Shown: positions 8,974-17,644 of the stretch, piece after piece
Layout of the letters: each line of letters begins with the position of its first letter
How positions within the stretch are numbered: the stretch's first letter is position 1
Assembly: GCF_034376665.1 (NCBI RefSeq)
Contig: NZ_JAXMJI010000001.1
Coordinates: 1 to 64,000 of the forward strand
Reading direction: 5' to 3'
DNA: 64,000 nucleotides
Origin: Allopontixanthobacter sp034376665
GTDB taxonomy: Bacteria > Pseudomonadota > Alphaproteobacteria > Sphingomonadales > Sphingomonadaceae
The notes under the pieces: model-generated
The model's database searches: none
Told to the model about the DNA's origin: nothing
The model's input: the letters and a program-made list of their open reading frames with translations, nothing else
Position numbers and translations under genes: made by a program

Positions 8974-10400
8974 GTCGCCGACACATCCAGGAAACCGGGC
9001 ACCGGTCCGTTCCATTCTCCGGGCTTGCTCGGCGGATCACGGTCTTCGCGGTAATTGCGGCGCGGCTCGGCCGCCTTGTCGGACACTTTGCGCGGCGCGC
9101 GCGCCGGTTTGACTTCGCCAACTTGTTCCCGAGCGGTTCCATCGTCCCGGGCCGGACGGGCTTTCGCTTCCGAACGATCCGAACGCGGCTTCCGGGGTGT
9201 GCGTTCCTCGCGAGGAGCGCGGTCTTCACGGACCTGTTCCGGCGCTGTTCCACGTTCCTGTTCGGGATCGGAATTCACGGCAGGCTTAGCCGGTGCGTAC
9301 AGCGGGATCACCATGCCGGTAAGCTTCTCGACATTGGCGATTGCTTCGGCGTCTTCGGCCGTCACGAAGGTGAACGCCCTTCCCTTGGCCCCGGCGCGCC
9401 CGGTGCGGCCGATCCGGTGGACATAGTCATCGGGGTGCCACGGCGTGTCGAAATTGAACACATGGCTGACGCCCTTGATGTCCAGCCCGCGGGCGGCAAC
9501 ATCGGATGCCGCTAGAATATTGATCTGGCCCGACTTGAACAGATCGAGTTCGGCAATGCGCGATGACTGGTCCATGTCGCCATGGATTTCGCCAACCTTG
9601 AAACCGTCTTTCTTGAGCGATTTGGCAAGGTCCCGCACGGTCGTCTTCTTGTTCGAAAAGACGATCGCGGTGTTGACGTTGTCGTTCTGCAGGAACCAGC
9701 GAAGCGCTTCTTTCTTCTTTCGCGGCGTCATCATCACCTTGAACTGGGCAATGTTTTCGCTGGTGCTGGCCGCACGGCTGACTTCGATCTGCTTGGGATT
9801 GGTGAGGAATTTATCCGCGAGCTTCTTGATCACCGGCGGCATGGTGGCCGAAAACAGCATCGTCTGGCGGGTAGCCGGCAATTTCGAGCAGATGAATTCG
9901 ATATCGGGAATGAACCCCATGTCGAGCATCCGGTCCGCTTCATCGATCACCAGCAGCTCACAGCCGTTGAGCATGATCTTGCCGCGTTCGAACAGGTCCA
10001 TCAACCGGCCCGGCGTAGCAATCAGCACGTCGACGCCTTCATTCAGCGCCTTCAGCTGGTCGCCCATCTGGACGCCGCCGATCAGCAGCGCCATCTTGAG
10101 ATCGTGATTGGCCCCGTATTTTTCGAAATTCTCCGCCACCTGTGCGGCCAGTTCGCGGGTCGGTTCCAAGATCAGCGAACGCGGCATCAGCGCACGGCGG
10201 CGGCCATTGTCGAGCACGTCGATCATCGGCAGGACGAAGCTGGCAGTCTTGCCCGTACCTGTCTGGGCAATGCCGATCAGGTCCTTCATCATCAGGATGG
10301 CGGGAATGGCCTCCGCCTGGATGGGCGTAGGCACGCTATAGCCAGCGGTTTCCACCGCTTGCAGCAACTTGTCGGATAGGCCGAGATCGGCAAAAGTCAT
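8970..10400 (-). CDS. DEAD-box RNA helicase, RhlE-like
   Basis: A 476-residue ATP-dependent RNA helicase, probably acting in ribosome assembly or RNA decay. In order it shows the Q motif (GYSVPTPIQAEAIP), AQTGTGKT, PTRELA, TPGRL, DEAD, SAT, SDVAARGLDIKGV and HRIGRTGRAG, followed by a highly charged R/K/E/P-rich tail of about 100 residues that probably binds RNA non-specifically. The start at 10400 (MTFADLGLSDKLL) fits the family; the frame extends to 10502 without a better start. The last four bases overlap the convergent uvrD gene. The subfamily (RhlE, DbpA or SrmB) is inferred from overall likeness. Confidence 0.92.
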   Translation of the reverse strand: MTFADLGLSDKLLQAVETAGYSVPTPIQAEAIPAILMMKDLIGIAQTGTGKTASFVLPMIDVLDNGRRRALMPRSLILEPTRELAAQVAENFEKYGANHDLKMALLIGGVQMGDQLKALNEGVDVLIATPGRLMDLFERGKIMLNGCELLVIDEADRMLDMGFIPDIEFICSKLPATRQTMLFSATMPPVIKKLADKFLTNPKQIEVSRAASTSENIAQFKVMMTPRKKKEALRWFLQNDNVNTAIVFSNKKTTVRDLAKSLKKDGFKVGEIHGDMDQSSRIAELDLFKSGQINILAASDVAARGLDIKGVSHVFNFDTPWHPDDYVHRIGRTGRAGAKGRAFTFVTAEDAEAIANVEKLTGMVIPLYAPAKPAVNSDPEQERGTAPEQVREDRAPREERTPRKPRSDRSEAKARPARDDGTAREQVGEVKPARAPRKVSDKAAEPRRNYREDRDPPSKPGEWNGPVPGFLDVSAT

Positions 10401-10530
10401 GTAGGTCAGATTGTCCGGTATGTGGGGAGGGAATCCCCCGTGGGTGCGGACTTTCTGCGCCCGCCAATAACAACGCCGCGCCTTTGCGCCGGAAGACTGC
10501 AAAAGTCAAGGAAATGGGCGTGTGTACCGG

Positions 10531-11088
10531 CTATCTGGCAACGAGCTGCCGCATCCGGTCCACTTCGCAATTGGCCCCGGTTCGCGAATGCAGCTTGTCG
10601 CGGCCGGTGCAAAGCATGCCGTCCGCGTTCTTTTCGACATAGAAACCGGAGTAGAAATCGCGCGCGCTGCACGCCTTTTCCAGGCTGGCGCTGATAATTC
10701 GCTGGTCGCGGAGATACAGCATCAAGCGGTTATCCTGACCCGGCTGGACCCCGGCAATGGCACCAACGGGAACGCATTTGCCGAACTTGCGCTCCACAAG
10801 GTTGGTCGGAATCGTCTCACGCGGCAAATCAGCCATGAGACCCCGCGCGGCGGCTGGTGCTGCGGGAGATATCCGGATGGTAATGCGGCGCTCGATTCGA
10901 ATTTGCCGGTTAACGGCGATCTGCTCCATGGCCTCGCGCATCATCCAGCCCTTCCGCGACATCTGCCGTGCCTCACCAGCGCTCGTCTCTTGCGGTGCCA
11001 GCCCCGCAGTTGACTCGACATTCGCCACAGGGCCCGAACCGGGCAGCAGCAACGCGATCGGGGCAAGAAAGGCAGACAGGCTGGTCAT
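10531..11088 (-). CDS. Hypothetical protein with N-terminal hydrophobic segment
   Basis: A 185-residue protein of no family I recognise. A hydrophobic N-terminus (MTSLSAFLAPIALLLPGSG) suggests export or anchoring. The middle is basic (NRQIRIERRITIRISP) and the C-terminal half holds three cysteines (KCVPVG, KACSAR, GMLCTGR) plus one in ANCEVDRMRQ, which could pair as disulphides in the periplasm. I chose the ATG at 11088; a TTG lies just before it. It stands alone, transcribed divergently from the FAD-linked oxidase. Confidence 0.65.
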   Translation of the reverse strand: MTSLSAFLAPIALLLPGSGPVANVESTAGLAPQETSAGEARQMSRKGWMMREAMEQIAVNRQIRIERRITIRISPAAPAAARGLMADLPRETIPTNLVERKFGKCVPVGAIAGVQPGQDNRLMLYLRDQRIISASLEKACSARDFYSGFYVEKNADGMLCTGRDKLHSRTGANCEVDRMRQLVAR

Positions 11089-11284
11089 CAAGGCTTATGT
11101 AAAGCTCCTCAAGCACCTGAATGACTGCGCGGTTTGCCGCGTACCGCACAGTGGTGCCTGCCCTGTGTACCCATAACGGTTGAATGACGGCTTAATCTGC
11201 GGACGATAATCTGCAAGCGCTCTTTATCCTATTCCGCGACGCTAATTCTGGCGGCGCTCGCCAGCTTTGTGGCATAGGCCTGTC

Positions 11285-12733
11285 ATGACCGATCACGAAC
11301 TTTTTTGCAGCGCTGCCGAAAAGCTGCTTGGTCCGCGTGGTTTCAGCACCGATCCCGACCTGATGAACCCGTGGCTGACCGACTGGCGCGGCCGCTATCA
11401 CGGCGCGGCACTGGCCATGGCGTCACCTGCCGACACGCTTCAGGTTTCCGAGCTGGTCAGGCTATGCGCCGAACACAGGATCACAATTGTGCCGCAGGGC
11501 GGGAACAGCGGGATGTCGGGCGGCGCTACGCCGGATGCCAGCGGTAACGCGGTAATCCTGTCCCTCCGCCGCATGAACCGGATCGTCGATCTCGATCCGG
11601 CTGGGCGCAAGGTCACCTGCGAAGCCGGCGTAGTCCTGCAGTCGCTCCACCTTGCGGCGGCGGCGGAAGACCTACGGTTTCCCCTGACACTGGGCGGCAA
11701 GGGTTCTGCCACGATCGGAGGCCTTATTTCCACCAATGCAGGCGGCACCCAGGTGTTGCAGCACGGAACCATGCGGGAACAGGTTCTCGGTATCGAAGCC
11801 GTGATGGCCGATGGCGCGATCTTCAATACGCTGGTTCCGCTCAAGAAGGATAATCGCGGTTTCGATCTCAAACAGATGCTGATCGGGTCGGAAGGTACTC
11901 TGGGGGTCGTGACCGGCGCGACCCTGCGCCTGCTGCCCGCCATTGCCGGCAGGGTGGTGGCATGGGCCGGTCTCGAGTCCATATCGGCAGCGCGAGACTT
12001 GCTGCTGCGCTGCCAGTCGCAATCCTCCGACTCGCTCGAAGGGTTCGAAGTCCTGCCCCGTCACTGCCTCGCGGCGGTGCTCGATTACCTGCCGGACGCC
12101 CGATCCCCGCTGGAATCAGACCACGAATGGAATGTCCTGATCGAATGGGTTGCGGCACCCGGGGCACAGGAGGCAGTGCGCGACCACGCCGAGGGGGTTC
12201 TTGCAAGCGCGCTGGATGATGCCCTGATCCAGGACGCCGCACTCGCGGCCAACGAGGCACAGGCCGAAGCCTTGTGGCTGCTGCGCGATTCGATTTCCGC
12301 CGCCGAACGCGCGCTTGGCCCCGCCATGCAGCACGATATTTCCGTGCCGGTCGCCAAAATGGCCGAATTTGTCGAGCAAACGGTTCCTGCCGTCGAGGCA
12401 GAGTTCGCAGGCACAAGAGCGCTGGCGTTCGGGCATCTGGGCGACGGCAATGTGCACTTCCATGTACTCGCGCCCCCGCGCGCTGTCCCCGGCGAGTGGG
12501 AGGAGTCGGACGGCAAGGCAATCAGCCGGTTCGTCCATGACCGGGTGACCCAGGCAGGCGGATCGATCAGCGCGGAGCACGGTATCGGGCAAATGAAGCG
12601 CGACGAACTTGCGCGCCTGGGCGATCCGGTCGCGCTGGCGCTGATGCGCAGTGTCAAACAAGCGCTGGATCCGGCAAACCTGCTCAATCCCGGCAAGCTC
12701 ATACCGGACCCGGACGTGACCTCGATCAACTAG
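11285..12733 (+). CDS. FAD-binding oxidoreductase (D-2-hydroxyacid dehydrogenase, GlcD/D2HGDH type)
   Basis: A 482-residue flavoprotein of the vanillyl-alcohol-oxidase fold. The N-terminal FAD domain shows PQGGNSGMSGGATPD and TLGGKGSATIGGLISTNAGG. The C-terminal FAD-oxidase domain shows the metal-binding HLGDGNVHFH and the closing SAEHGIGQMKRDEL motif. Members oxidise D-2-hydroxyglutarate, glycolate or D-lactate and pass electrons to a quinone or flavoprotein. No glcE or glcF partners are adjacent, which favours the single-subunit D-2-hydroxyglutarate or D-lactate type, but the substrate is inferred. The ATG at 11285 is used; the frame opens slightly earlier at a TTG. Confidence 0.87.
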   Translation: MTDHELFCSAAEKLLGPRGFSTDPDLMNPWLTDWRGRYHGAALAMASPADTLQVSELVRLCAEHRITIVPQGGNSGMSGGATPDASGNAVILSLRRMNRIVDLDPAGRKVTCEAGVVLQSLHLAAAAEDLRFPLTLGGKGSATIGGLISTNAGGTQVLQHGTMREQVLGIEAVMADGAIFNTLVPLKKDNRGFDLKQMLIGSEGTLGVVTGATLRLLPAIAGRVVAWAGLESISAARDLLLRCQSQSSDSLEGFEVLPRHCLAAVLDYLPDARSPLESDHEWNVLIEWVAAPGAQEAVRDHAEGVLASALDDALIQDAALAANEAQAEALWLLRDSISAAERALGPAMQHDISVPVAKMAEFVEQTVPAVEAEFAGTRALAFGHLGDGNVHFHVLAPPRAVPGEWEESDGKAISRFVHDRVTQAGGSISAEHGIGQMKRDELARLGDPVALALMRSVKQALDPANLLNPGKLIPDPDVTSIN

Positions 12734-12883
12734 CTACAGCGGCGCAAAATGCAGGCGACCGGTCTGGCCTTGCCTACCGCGCCGCCAGCCCTTAAAGCGC
12801 GCGCTTCACGCGATTTCAGCGGCTGGCATCACGGTGTCACCGCCTTGGCAACTATTCCGCTTTTCAAATATTGGAGAAACTTC

Positions 12884-13660
12884 ATGGCCAGCGCGCCGCA
12901 ACCCACCCTGCCCCTGTTTTACAAAGACTTGATGCCGCTCAACAGCCGCGACCATGCGAGCTGGAAGGGCAAGCCGGCCGATACGGCACCATGGTTGGTT
13001 GGCCAGCACGCAATTCCCCTGACAGTGGACGAATTCGTCCAGGCACAGCGCGATTTCCCGATCGTATTCTCCTCGGGCGAAAATCCCCTGCCGCTGGCGC
13101 TCATGGGCCTCAATGAAGGCGTCAACACATTCGTGAACGATGCTGGCAAGATCGACGATCCGATTTACATTCCTGCCTATATCCGGCGCTATCCCTACAT
13201 GTTGGCGAAGCTGACCCCGGATACGGAAGATCTTTCCCTGTGCTTCGATCCGACTGCCGATTCGATCGGCGAATTCGAAGAAGGCAACGCCCTGTTCGAT
13301 GAAGACGGCAAGCCATCACCGTGGACCACGGAAATCCTGCAATTCTGCGAAAGGTTCGAACAGGCCGGTGCGCGCACAAAGTCATTCATCGAGGAATTGA
13401 AGAAGCACGAATTGCTGATGGATGGGGAAATTTCGATTTCGCAGAACGAAAATCCGGACAAGCCGTTCATCTACCGCGGTTTCCAGATGATCAACCAGGA
13501 AAAGCTGCAGGATTTGCGCGGCGATCTGCTGCGCACATGGAACCAGAACGGAATGATGGCGCTGATCCACGCCCAGATCTTTTCGCTCGACCTGATGCGG
13601 GTGGTGTTCTCCCGCCAGTTGCAGCAGGGCAAGGGTCCGAAGCTCGCTGACGCGGGCTGA
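12884..13660 (+). CDS. SapC-family protein
   Basis: A 258-residue protein of the SapC family (named after an S-layer-associated Campylobacter protein), common in sphingomonads with an uncertain role. Typical segments are FYKDLMPLNSRDHASW, ENPLPLALMGLN, IPAYIRRYPYML, the acidic CFDP...GNALFDEDG stretch, and a C-terminal QMINQEKLQDL plus MALIHAQIFSLDLM. There is no signal peptide. The start at 12884 has GGAG nine bases upstream; an earlier in-frame start at 12749 lacks a site. An imperfect hairpin (13661-13687, TATCGTCCC paired with GGGGCGATA) follows directly after the stop. Confidence 0.85.
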   Translation: MASAPQPTLPLFYKDLMPLNSRDHASWKGKPADTAPWLVGQHAIPLTVDEFVQAQRDFPIVFSSGENPLPLALMGLNEGVNTFVNDAGKIDDPIYIPAYIRRYPYMLAKLTPDTEDLSLCFDPTADSIGEFEEGNALFDEDGKPSPWTTEILQFCERFEQAGARTKSFIEELKKHELLMDGEISISQNENPDKPFIYRGFQMINQEKLQDLRGDLLRTWNQNGMMALIHAQIFSLDLMRVVFSRQLQQGKGPKLADAG

Positions 13661-13689
13661 TATCGTCCCTGTCAAACGGGGCGATAGAG

Positions 13690-13866
13690 AACTGCGGTAG
13701 GCGGGGTTACCTAAGCGACAGTTCAGTCTTGAACTGGCGCTGATCCCGTCCTATCTTGATGATGTTCGGCGGCGCTACCCTCATGGCCCGCCAGAACCGG
13801 TGCACCAGGTGCACACCTCCCTGAACCTTGGCCACCTCGTGCGATAAGCACGGGGTGGTTTTTTTG
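13690..13866 (+). ncRNA. Candidate structured small RNA or structured 3' UTR after sapC
   Basis: About 175 bases between SapC and the converging amidohydrolase gene carry consecutive stable hairpins on the + strand and end in a near-perfect terminator. Hairpin 1 (13698-13753) pairs TAGGCGGG with CCCGTCCTA at the base, AGCG with CGCT, and CAGTTCA with TGAACTG at the tip. Hairpin 2 (13764-13797) pairs GTTCGGCGG with CCGCCAGAAC. A third, short GTGCACC/GGTGCAC element follows, then the terminator. No convincing protein is encoded on either strand. It may be an independent small RNA or the processed 3' UTR of sapC. It lacks the SRP RNA core, and I could not match it to 6S RNA. Confidence 0.45.
13832..13865 (+). 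terminator. Rho-independent terminator
   Basis: An 11-bp stem (CCACCTCGTGC with GCACGGGGTGG, one G-U pair), a GATAA loop and seven T residues. It points in the + direction and ends the transcript from sapC or the small RNA candidate. Confidence 0.85.
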
Positions 13867-13877
13867 GTGCTCCAGCG

Positions 13878-14834
13878 CTACTCCGCGGCGATGGAGAAAT
13901 TGCCCGAGCGGCCCAGAGCCGCTGCCGTGCCGCCGAGTTCGCGTACCAACCCGCAAACCAGCCGCACCATACCCGCCATGCGTGCAGAGGGTTCTTCCAG
14001 TCTCCGGTCGAGATAAGTTGACCGGCACAGCTCGAGTTGGAGAGCGTGGATCCCGCGCGCCGGGGCCGCATGACGGTCCAGCACGTAGCCACCAGCATAG
14101 GGCCGGTTGTGGGCCACCGTTTTCTCCTGCCGCGCAAGATAGGCCAAAGCAGCTGCTACGAGCAATCCGTCGCTCGACGCACCGAAGCGGTCGCCAATCA
14201 CAATTTCCGCGGGCCGGTCGCCTTCGTGTCTTGGCTTTAACGGCGGCATGGAATGAAGATCGATCAGCAGAGCCGCCCCCCAGCGGTCGCGGACAGCCTC
14301 CAGCGCTTTCGCGAGCGCTTGATGGTAGGGCCGGTGAATCCCGTCGATTCGCGCAGTCAGTTGATCATGGCTGATCTGCGCTTTCCAGATTTCGCCATGC
14401 CGCGCCAGGCGACGCGGAATCAGGCCGAGCCCGGTACGCGAACGGCGGTTGGTCAGGTTTCGCCGCACGTCTGACGGTCTGCCGCCGCGGATCATCTCCC
14501 AATCGACATCGTCGCTATTCCGGTTCAGATCGAGCATTGCGCGCGGTGCGTGCGCTACCAGCAAGCCGGCACCGGTTTGCCGCGCTATCTCCAGCGCAAT
14601 GCGGTCTACATGCCGGTCTTCCAGCCGAATTGCCGAATATTCAGGGTCGCGCATCGCCCCAAGCAGAGCGCCGGGATAAGCCCGCCCGGCATGAGGCGCA
14701 GCGATGATGACGGGGATCGGACAGTCGGCGCGCAGGCTTAGCGTAAACGCGGGTTCGCTCGTGCCCGGGATCATGCCGCCATGCTCGACCAAATGGTCTT
14801 TGTCTTTCCCCAGTTCTCCGGCCGCTCGTTTCAT
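13878..14834 (-). CDS. N-formylglutamate amidohydrolase family protein
   Basis: A zinc-dependent amidohydrolase family protein of about 318 residues. The family reaction is hydrolysis of N-formyl-L-glutamate to formate and glutamate, the last step of one histidine-degradation route. Key segments are VIIAAPHAGRAYP, a likely metal-site motif RLEDRHVDRIA, LDLNRNSDDVDWEM and LLIDLHSMPP. No hut genes are near, so the true substrate is open. The start is uncertain: candidates are a TTG at 14894, ATG at 14834 (used here) and ATG at 14774; none has a convincing ribosome site, and the domain itself is complete from 14774. Confidence 0.82.
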   Translation of the reverse strand: MKRAAGELGKDKDHLVEHGGMIPGTSEPAFTLSLRADCPIPVIIAAPHAGRAYPGALLGAMRDPEYSAIRLEDRHVDRIALEIARQTGAGLLVAHAPRAMLDLNRNSDDVDWEMIRGGRPSDVRRNLTNRRSRTGLGLIPRRLARHGEIWKAQISHDQLTARIDGIHRPYHQALAKALEAVRDRWGAALLIDLHSMPPLKPRHEGDRPAEIVIGDRFGASSDGLLVAAALAYLARQEKTVAHNRPYAGGYVLDRHAAPARGIHALQLELCRSTYLDRRLEEPSARMAGMVRLVCGLVRELGGTAAALGRSGNFSIAAE

Positions 14835-14928
14835 GAAGAAAGGATTAGCGCCTCGCTGCGCTGTGTCAAAGCGGGTCAGGTGAAACAGCGACAAAGATTT
14901 CTTAAGCGAAGTCGGCTATAGTCAGGAC

Positions 14929-15318
14929 ATGGAAAAATCCGATACCCTGCGAATCCTGCTGGCGGAAGACGAGGAAGCGATGCGGGCCTATCTTGCACGC
15001 GCGCTCGAAAACGCCGGATATGATGTCGTTGCCGTCGATCGCGGGACTGCTGCCCTGCCCTTCCTCGAACAGGAACATTTCGATCTGCTGCTGTCGGACA
15101 TCGTCATGCCCGAAATGGATGGGATCGAACTGGCGCAGCGATGCAACGAAATCAGTCCGCAGACCAAGGTGATGTTCATTACCGGCTTCGCGGCGGTCAC
15201 CTTGAAGGCCAGCCGCGAGCAGCCGCAGGCCAAGGTTCTGTCGAAGCCGTTCCATCTGCGAGACCTTGTGCTCGAAGTCGAACGGGTGTTCGAAGACCGG
15301 GTGCACGCGAGCCTCTAG
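14929..15318 (+). CDS. cpdR: Single-domain response regulator CpdR
   Basis: A 129-residue receiver-only protein. The acidic pocket is EDEE at residues 13-16, the phosphoacceptor is D57 in LLLSDIVMPEMDG, and the conserved lysine lies in VLSKPFHL. The segment FITGFAAVTLKA is typical of CpdR. In alphaproteobacteria CpdR receives phosphate through the CckA-ChpT relay; unphosphorylated CpdR primes ClpXP to degrade cell-cycle proteins. cckA is also in this window (29487-32003), while chpT and ctrA are not. A TATAGT sequence about 14 bases before the start could be part of the promoter. Confidence 0.9.
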   Translation: MEKSDTLRILLAEDEEAMRAYLARALENAGYDVVAVDRGTAALPFLEQEHFDLLLSDIVMPEMDGIELAQRCNEISPQTKVMFITGFAAVTLKASREQPQAKVLSKPFHLRDLVLEVERVFEDRVHASL

Positions 15319-15435
15319 GCGCAGCCTTCGGTCTGGACTGTCCGGTCGGTCACGCAATGCCAAACACCTACTTGCGCAGGCCCGAGCCAGAGGCTAGAGG
15401 GCGCGCCTGCTGTTTGCTCAGCGGGTGAATTATGT

Positions 15436-15510
15436 GGGCGTATAGCTCAGTGGTAGAGCACTGTGTTGACATCGCAGGGGCCGGGAGTTCAACTCTCTCT
15501 ACGCCCACCA
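15436..15510 (+). tRNA. tRNA-Val (anticodon GAC)
   Basis: A complete 75-base cloverleaf with encoded CCA. The acceptor stem is GGGCGTA paired with TACGCCC, the D arm contains AGCTCAGTGGTAGAGC, the anticodon loop TTGACAT gives anticodon GAC at 15468-15470, and the T arm contains GAGTTCAACTC. It is followed after three bases by a strong terminator, so it is transcribed as a single gene. Confidence 0.97.
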
Positions 15511-15513
15511 TTC

Positions 15514-15548
15514 AAAACCCCTCAAGTCACCGGACTTGAGGGGTTTTT
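15514..15548 (+). terminator. Rho-independent terminator of tRNA-Val
   Basis: A perfect 15-bp stem, AAAACCCCTCAAGTC with GACTTGAGGGGTTTT, around an ACCG loop. The T-run at the end is partly inside the stem. The A-rich/T-rich flanks mean it could also work on the opposite strand. Confidence 0.9.
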
Positions 15549-15759
15549 GATTCCCGCGTTTGCTTTGCCGTGCTGGCCGGAGCTAGCCCATTGGCCGGTC
15601 GACCCGCGGGTAGAAGCGCTTGTCAGGCAAAGTGCGAGTACTGGCTGACACTGGGTCAAGGTGTTCCGCATAATGTTGCGGCTTGAGCCCTATTCCCACC
15701 GAGGGGGGTAATTCGGAAAGGATGTTCATGCCAGCCAGTAGCCGCCGCGACCCGAGGGC

Positions 15760-16092
15760 TTAAGCCCCCTGGGGGACAGGTGCCGGGTTTCCGGAATGCG
15801 CGGTGAGCGTGCCGCCCATCGGTTCGCATTCGCCGGCCGGGACATTCTTCCAGGCGTTGCCCTGGTAATCTACGGTCGAAGTACCGGCACAGCTGGTGCC
15901 CGGCCCCGCCGCGCAATCGTTCTTGCCGGCCAGTGCCACGCCGTAGCATTTCTCCATCGCGGCAACTTCGGTGTCCGCGGCAGGATCCGCCGCGTTCTGG
16001 TTCTGACCCGCGTTGGACCCGCAGGACGCGAGCAAAGCGGCGGCGGCGAGCGCCGACACCGAAGCGGCGATCCGGGTGTAATTCTTGCTCAT
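15760..16092 (-). CDS. DUF2282 (bufferin BufA1-like) lipoprotein
   Basis: A 110-residue secreted precursor. The N-terminus MSKNYTRIAASVSALAAAAL leads to a lipobox LASC, so it is predicted to be lipidated. After a Q/N/A/D-rich linker comes the DUF2282 core with its four conserved cysteines in EKCYGVALAGKNDC, TSCAGTSTVDYQG and AGECEPMGG. In bufferin systems (established for BufA1) such cysteines are turned into copper-binding heterocycles by the DUF692-family enzyme BufB with helper BufC. No DUF692, DUF2063 or DoxX-like partner gene is adjacent: the neighbours are tRNA-Val/cpdR and icd. The start at 16092 has AAGGAG at good spacing. Confidence 0.82.
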   Translation of the reverse strand: MSKNYTRIAASVSALAAAALLASCGSNAGQNQNAADPAADTEVAAMEKCYGVALAGKNDCAAGPGTSCAGTSTVDYQGNAWKNVPAGECEPMGGTLTAHSGNPAPVPQGA

Positions 16093-16346
16093 GCGACTAT
16101 TCTCCTTGTGCGAAACCGCGCTCTGCACACCCGAAGAAGTCCGGGGTCAGGCGCGAAAAGCGGTCGAGGCCAGCTGTCCTCACAGCCACATTTTCGGTGA
16201 AGGGTCGCAGATCGTTACATCGGGAAGGAAATTTCAGGCTTCCTCTGAAAGTCCAACCTCAAGGCGAATCAATTCCCCTGCCTTGCGCCTCGGGCCCCCT
16301 CTGCTAAAGCCCCCCCAACTTCCAAAACAACGAGCACAGGAAAACC

Positions 16347-17567
16347 ATGGCGAAGATCAAGGTAGCTAACCCGGTCGTCGAACTCGACGGCGACGAAATG
16401 ACCAGAATTATCTGGCAGTGGATCCGTGAACGGTTGATCCTGCCGTATCTGGACATCGACCTGAAATATTACGATCTCTCGATCGAAAGACGCGACGAGA
16501 CGGACGACCAGATCACCGTCGATTCCGCCAACGCGATCAAGCAGTACGGCGTCGGCGTAAAATGCGCCACCATCACTCCCGATGAAGCCCGCGTTGAAGA
16601 ATTCGGTCTCAAGAAAATGTGGCGTTCGCCCAACGGCACGATCCGCAACATTCTAGGCGGCACCATTTTCCGCGAACCGATCGTGATCGACAATGTTCCG
16701 CGGCTGGTACCCGGCTGGACAGACCCGATCGTGGTCGGTCGCCATGCCTTCGGTGACCAGTACCGCGCCACCGACACATTGATCCCGGGCGCGGGCAAGC
16801 TGCGCCTGGTGTTCGAAGGGGCAGACGGCAAGAATATCGACCTTGAGGTGCATACTTTCGACCAGCCCGGCGTCGCCATGGCAATGTACAACCATGACGA
16901 TTCGATCCGCGATTTCGCCCGCGCGTCGATGAATTACGGCCTCGACCGCAAATGGCCGGTCTATCTGTCGACCAAGAACACGATTCTGAAAGCCTATGAT
17001 GGCCGGTTCAAGGATTTGTTCGAGGAAATTTACGAAGCCGAATTCAAGGACAAATTCGCCGAGGCCGGCATCTCCTACGAACACCGCCTGATCGATGACA
17101 TGGTCGCATCGGCGCTCAAGTGGAGCGGCAAATTCGTCTGGGCCTGCAAGAATTACGACGGCGACGTCCAATCGGACACGGTTGCGCAGGGCTTCGGCTC
17201 GCTTGGCCTGATGACATCCGTCCTGATGTCGCCCGACGGCAAGACGGTGGAAGCGGAGGCCGCACACGGCACCGTGACCCGCCATTACCGCCAGCATCAA
17301 CAGGGCAAGGCGACTTCGACCAACCCGATCGCCTCGATCTTCGCCTGGACGCGGGGCCTGATGTACCGCGGCAAGTTCGACAATACGCCTGACGTGGTCC
17401 GCTTTGCCGAAACCATCGAGCGGATCTGCATCGAAACGGTTGAGAAGGGGCAAATGACCAAGGATCTGGCCTTGCTGATCGGCCCCAGCCAGAGCTGGCT
17501 GACGACGGAACAATTCTTCGAAGCAATCGTAAACAACCTCGAAGCAGAAATGCAGAACTGGGCTTAG
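16347..17567 (+). CDS. icd: NADP-dependent isocitrate dehydrogenase
   Basis: This 406-residue enzyme oxidatively decarboxylates isocitrate to 2-oxoglutarate in the TCA cycle, giving NADPH. The start MAKIKVANPVVELDGDEMTRIIW and the motifs KKMWRSPNGTIRNILGGTIFR, VGRHAFGDQYRATD and EAAHGTVTRHYRQHQQGKATSTNP place it in the homodimeric, eukaryote-like class common in alphaproteobacteria. Length is normal. It is a single-gene unit with its own terminator at 17588. Confidence 0.97.
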   Translation: MAKIKVANPVVELDGDEMTRIIWQWIRERLILPYLDIDLKYYDLSIERRDETDDQITVDSANAIKQYGVGVKCATITPDEARVEEFGLKKMWRSPNGTIRNILGGTIFREPIVIDNVPRLVPGWTDPIVVGRHAFGDQYRATDTLIPGAGKLRLVFEGADGKNIDLEVHTFDQPGVAMAMYNHDDSIRDFARASMNYGLDRKWPVYLSTKNTILKAYDGRFKDLFEEIYEAEFKDKFAEAGISYEHRLIDDMVASALKWSGKFVWACKNYDGDVQSDTVAQGFGSLGLMTSVLMSPDGKTVEAEAAHGTVTRHYRQHQQGKATSTNPIASIFAWTRGLMYRGKFDNTPDVVRFAETIERICIETVEKGQMTKDLALLIGPSQSWLTTEQFFEAIVNNLEAEMQNWA

Positions 17568-17587
17568 ATCCTCACATGAAGATTGGG

Positions 17588-17630
17588 GGCCGCGCCGATC
17601 CCGTGCCGGATCAGCGCGGCCTTCTTTCTT
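17588..17630 (+). terminator. Rho-independent terminator of icd
   Basis: An 8-bp GGCCGCGC/GCGCGGCC stem enclosing an inner GATCC/GGATC pairing, followed by TTCTTTCTT, 20 bases after the icd stop and just before the next start codon. Confidence 0.8.
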
Positions 17631-17644
17631 GAAAGCACAACCAA

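Noticed and set aside
9236..9250. GTTC-CGGCGCT-GTTC inside the RNA helicase gene
   Set aside because: It matches the SOS pattern but lies in the low-complexity C-terminal coding region, far from any start codon; chance match in GC-rich repeats.
13690..13866. Signal-recognition-particle RNA in the gap after sapC
   Set aside because: The conserved GGTCCGGAAGGAAGC core is missing. A 6S RNA match was also considered but no promoter-like bubble was convincing.
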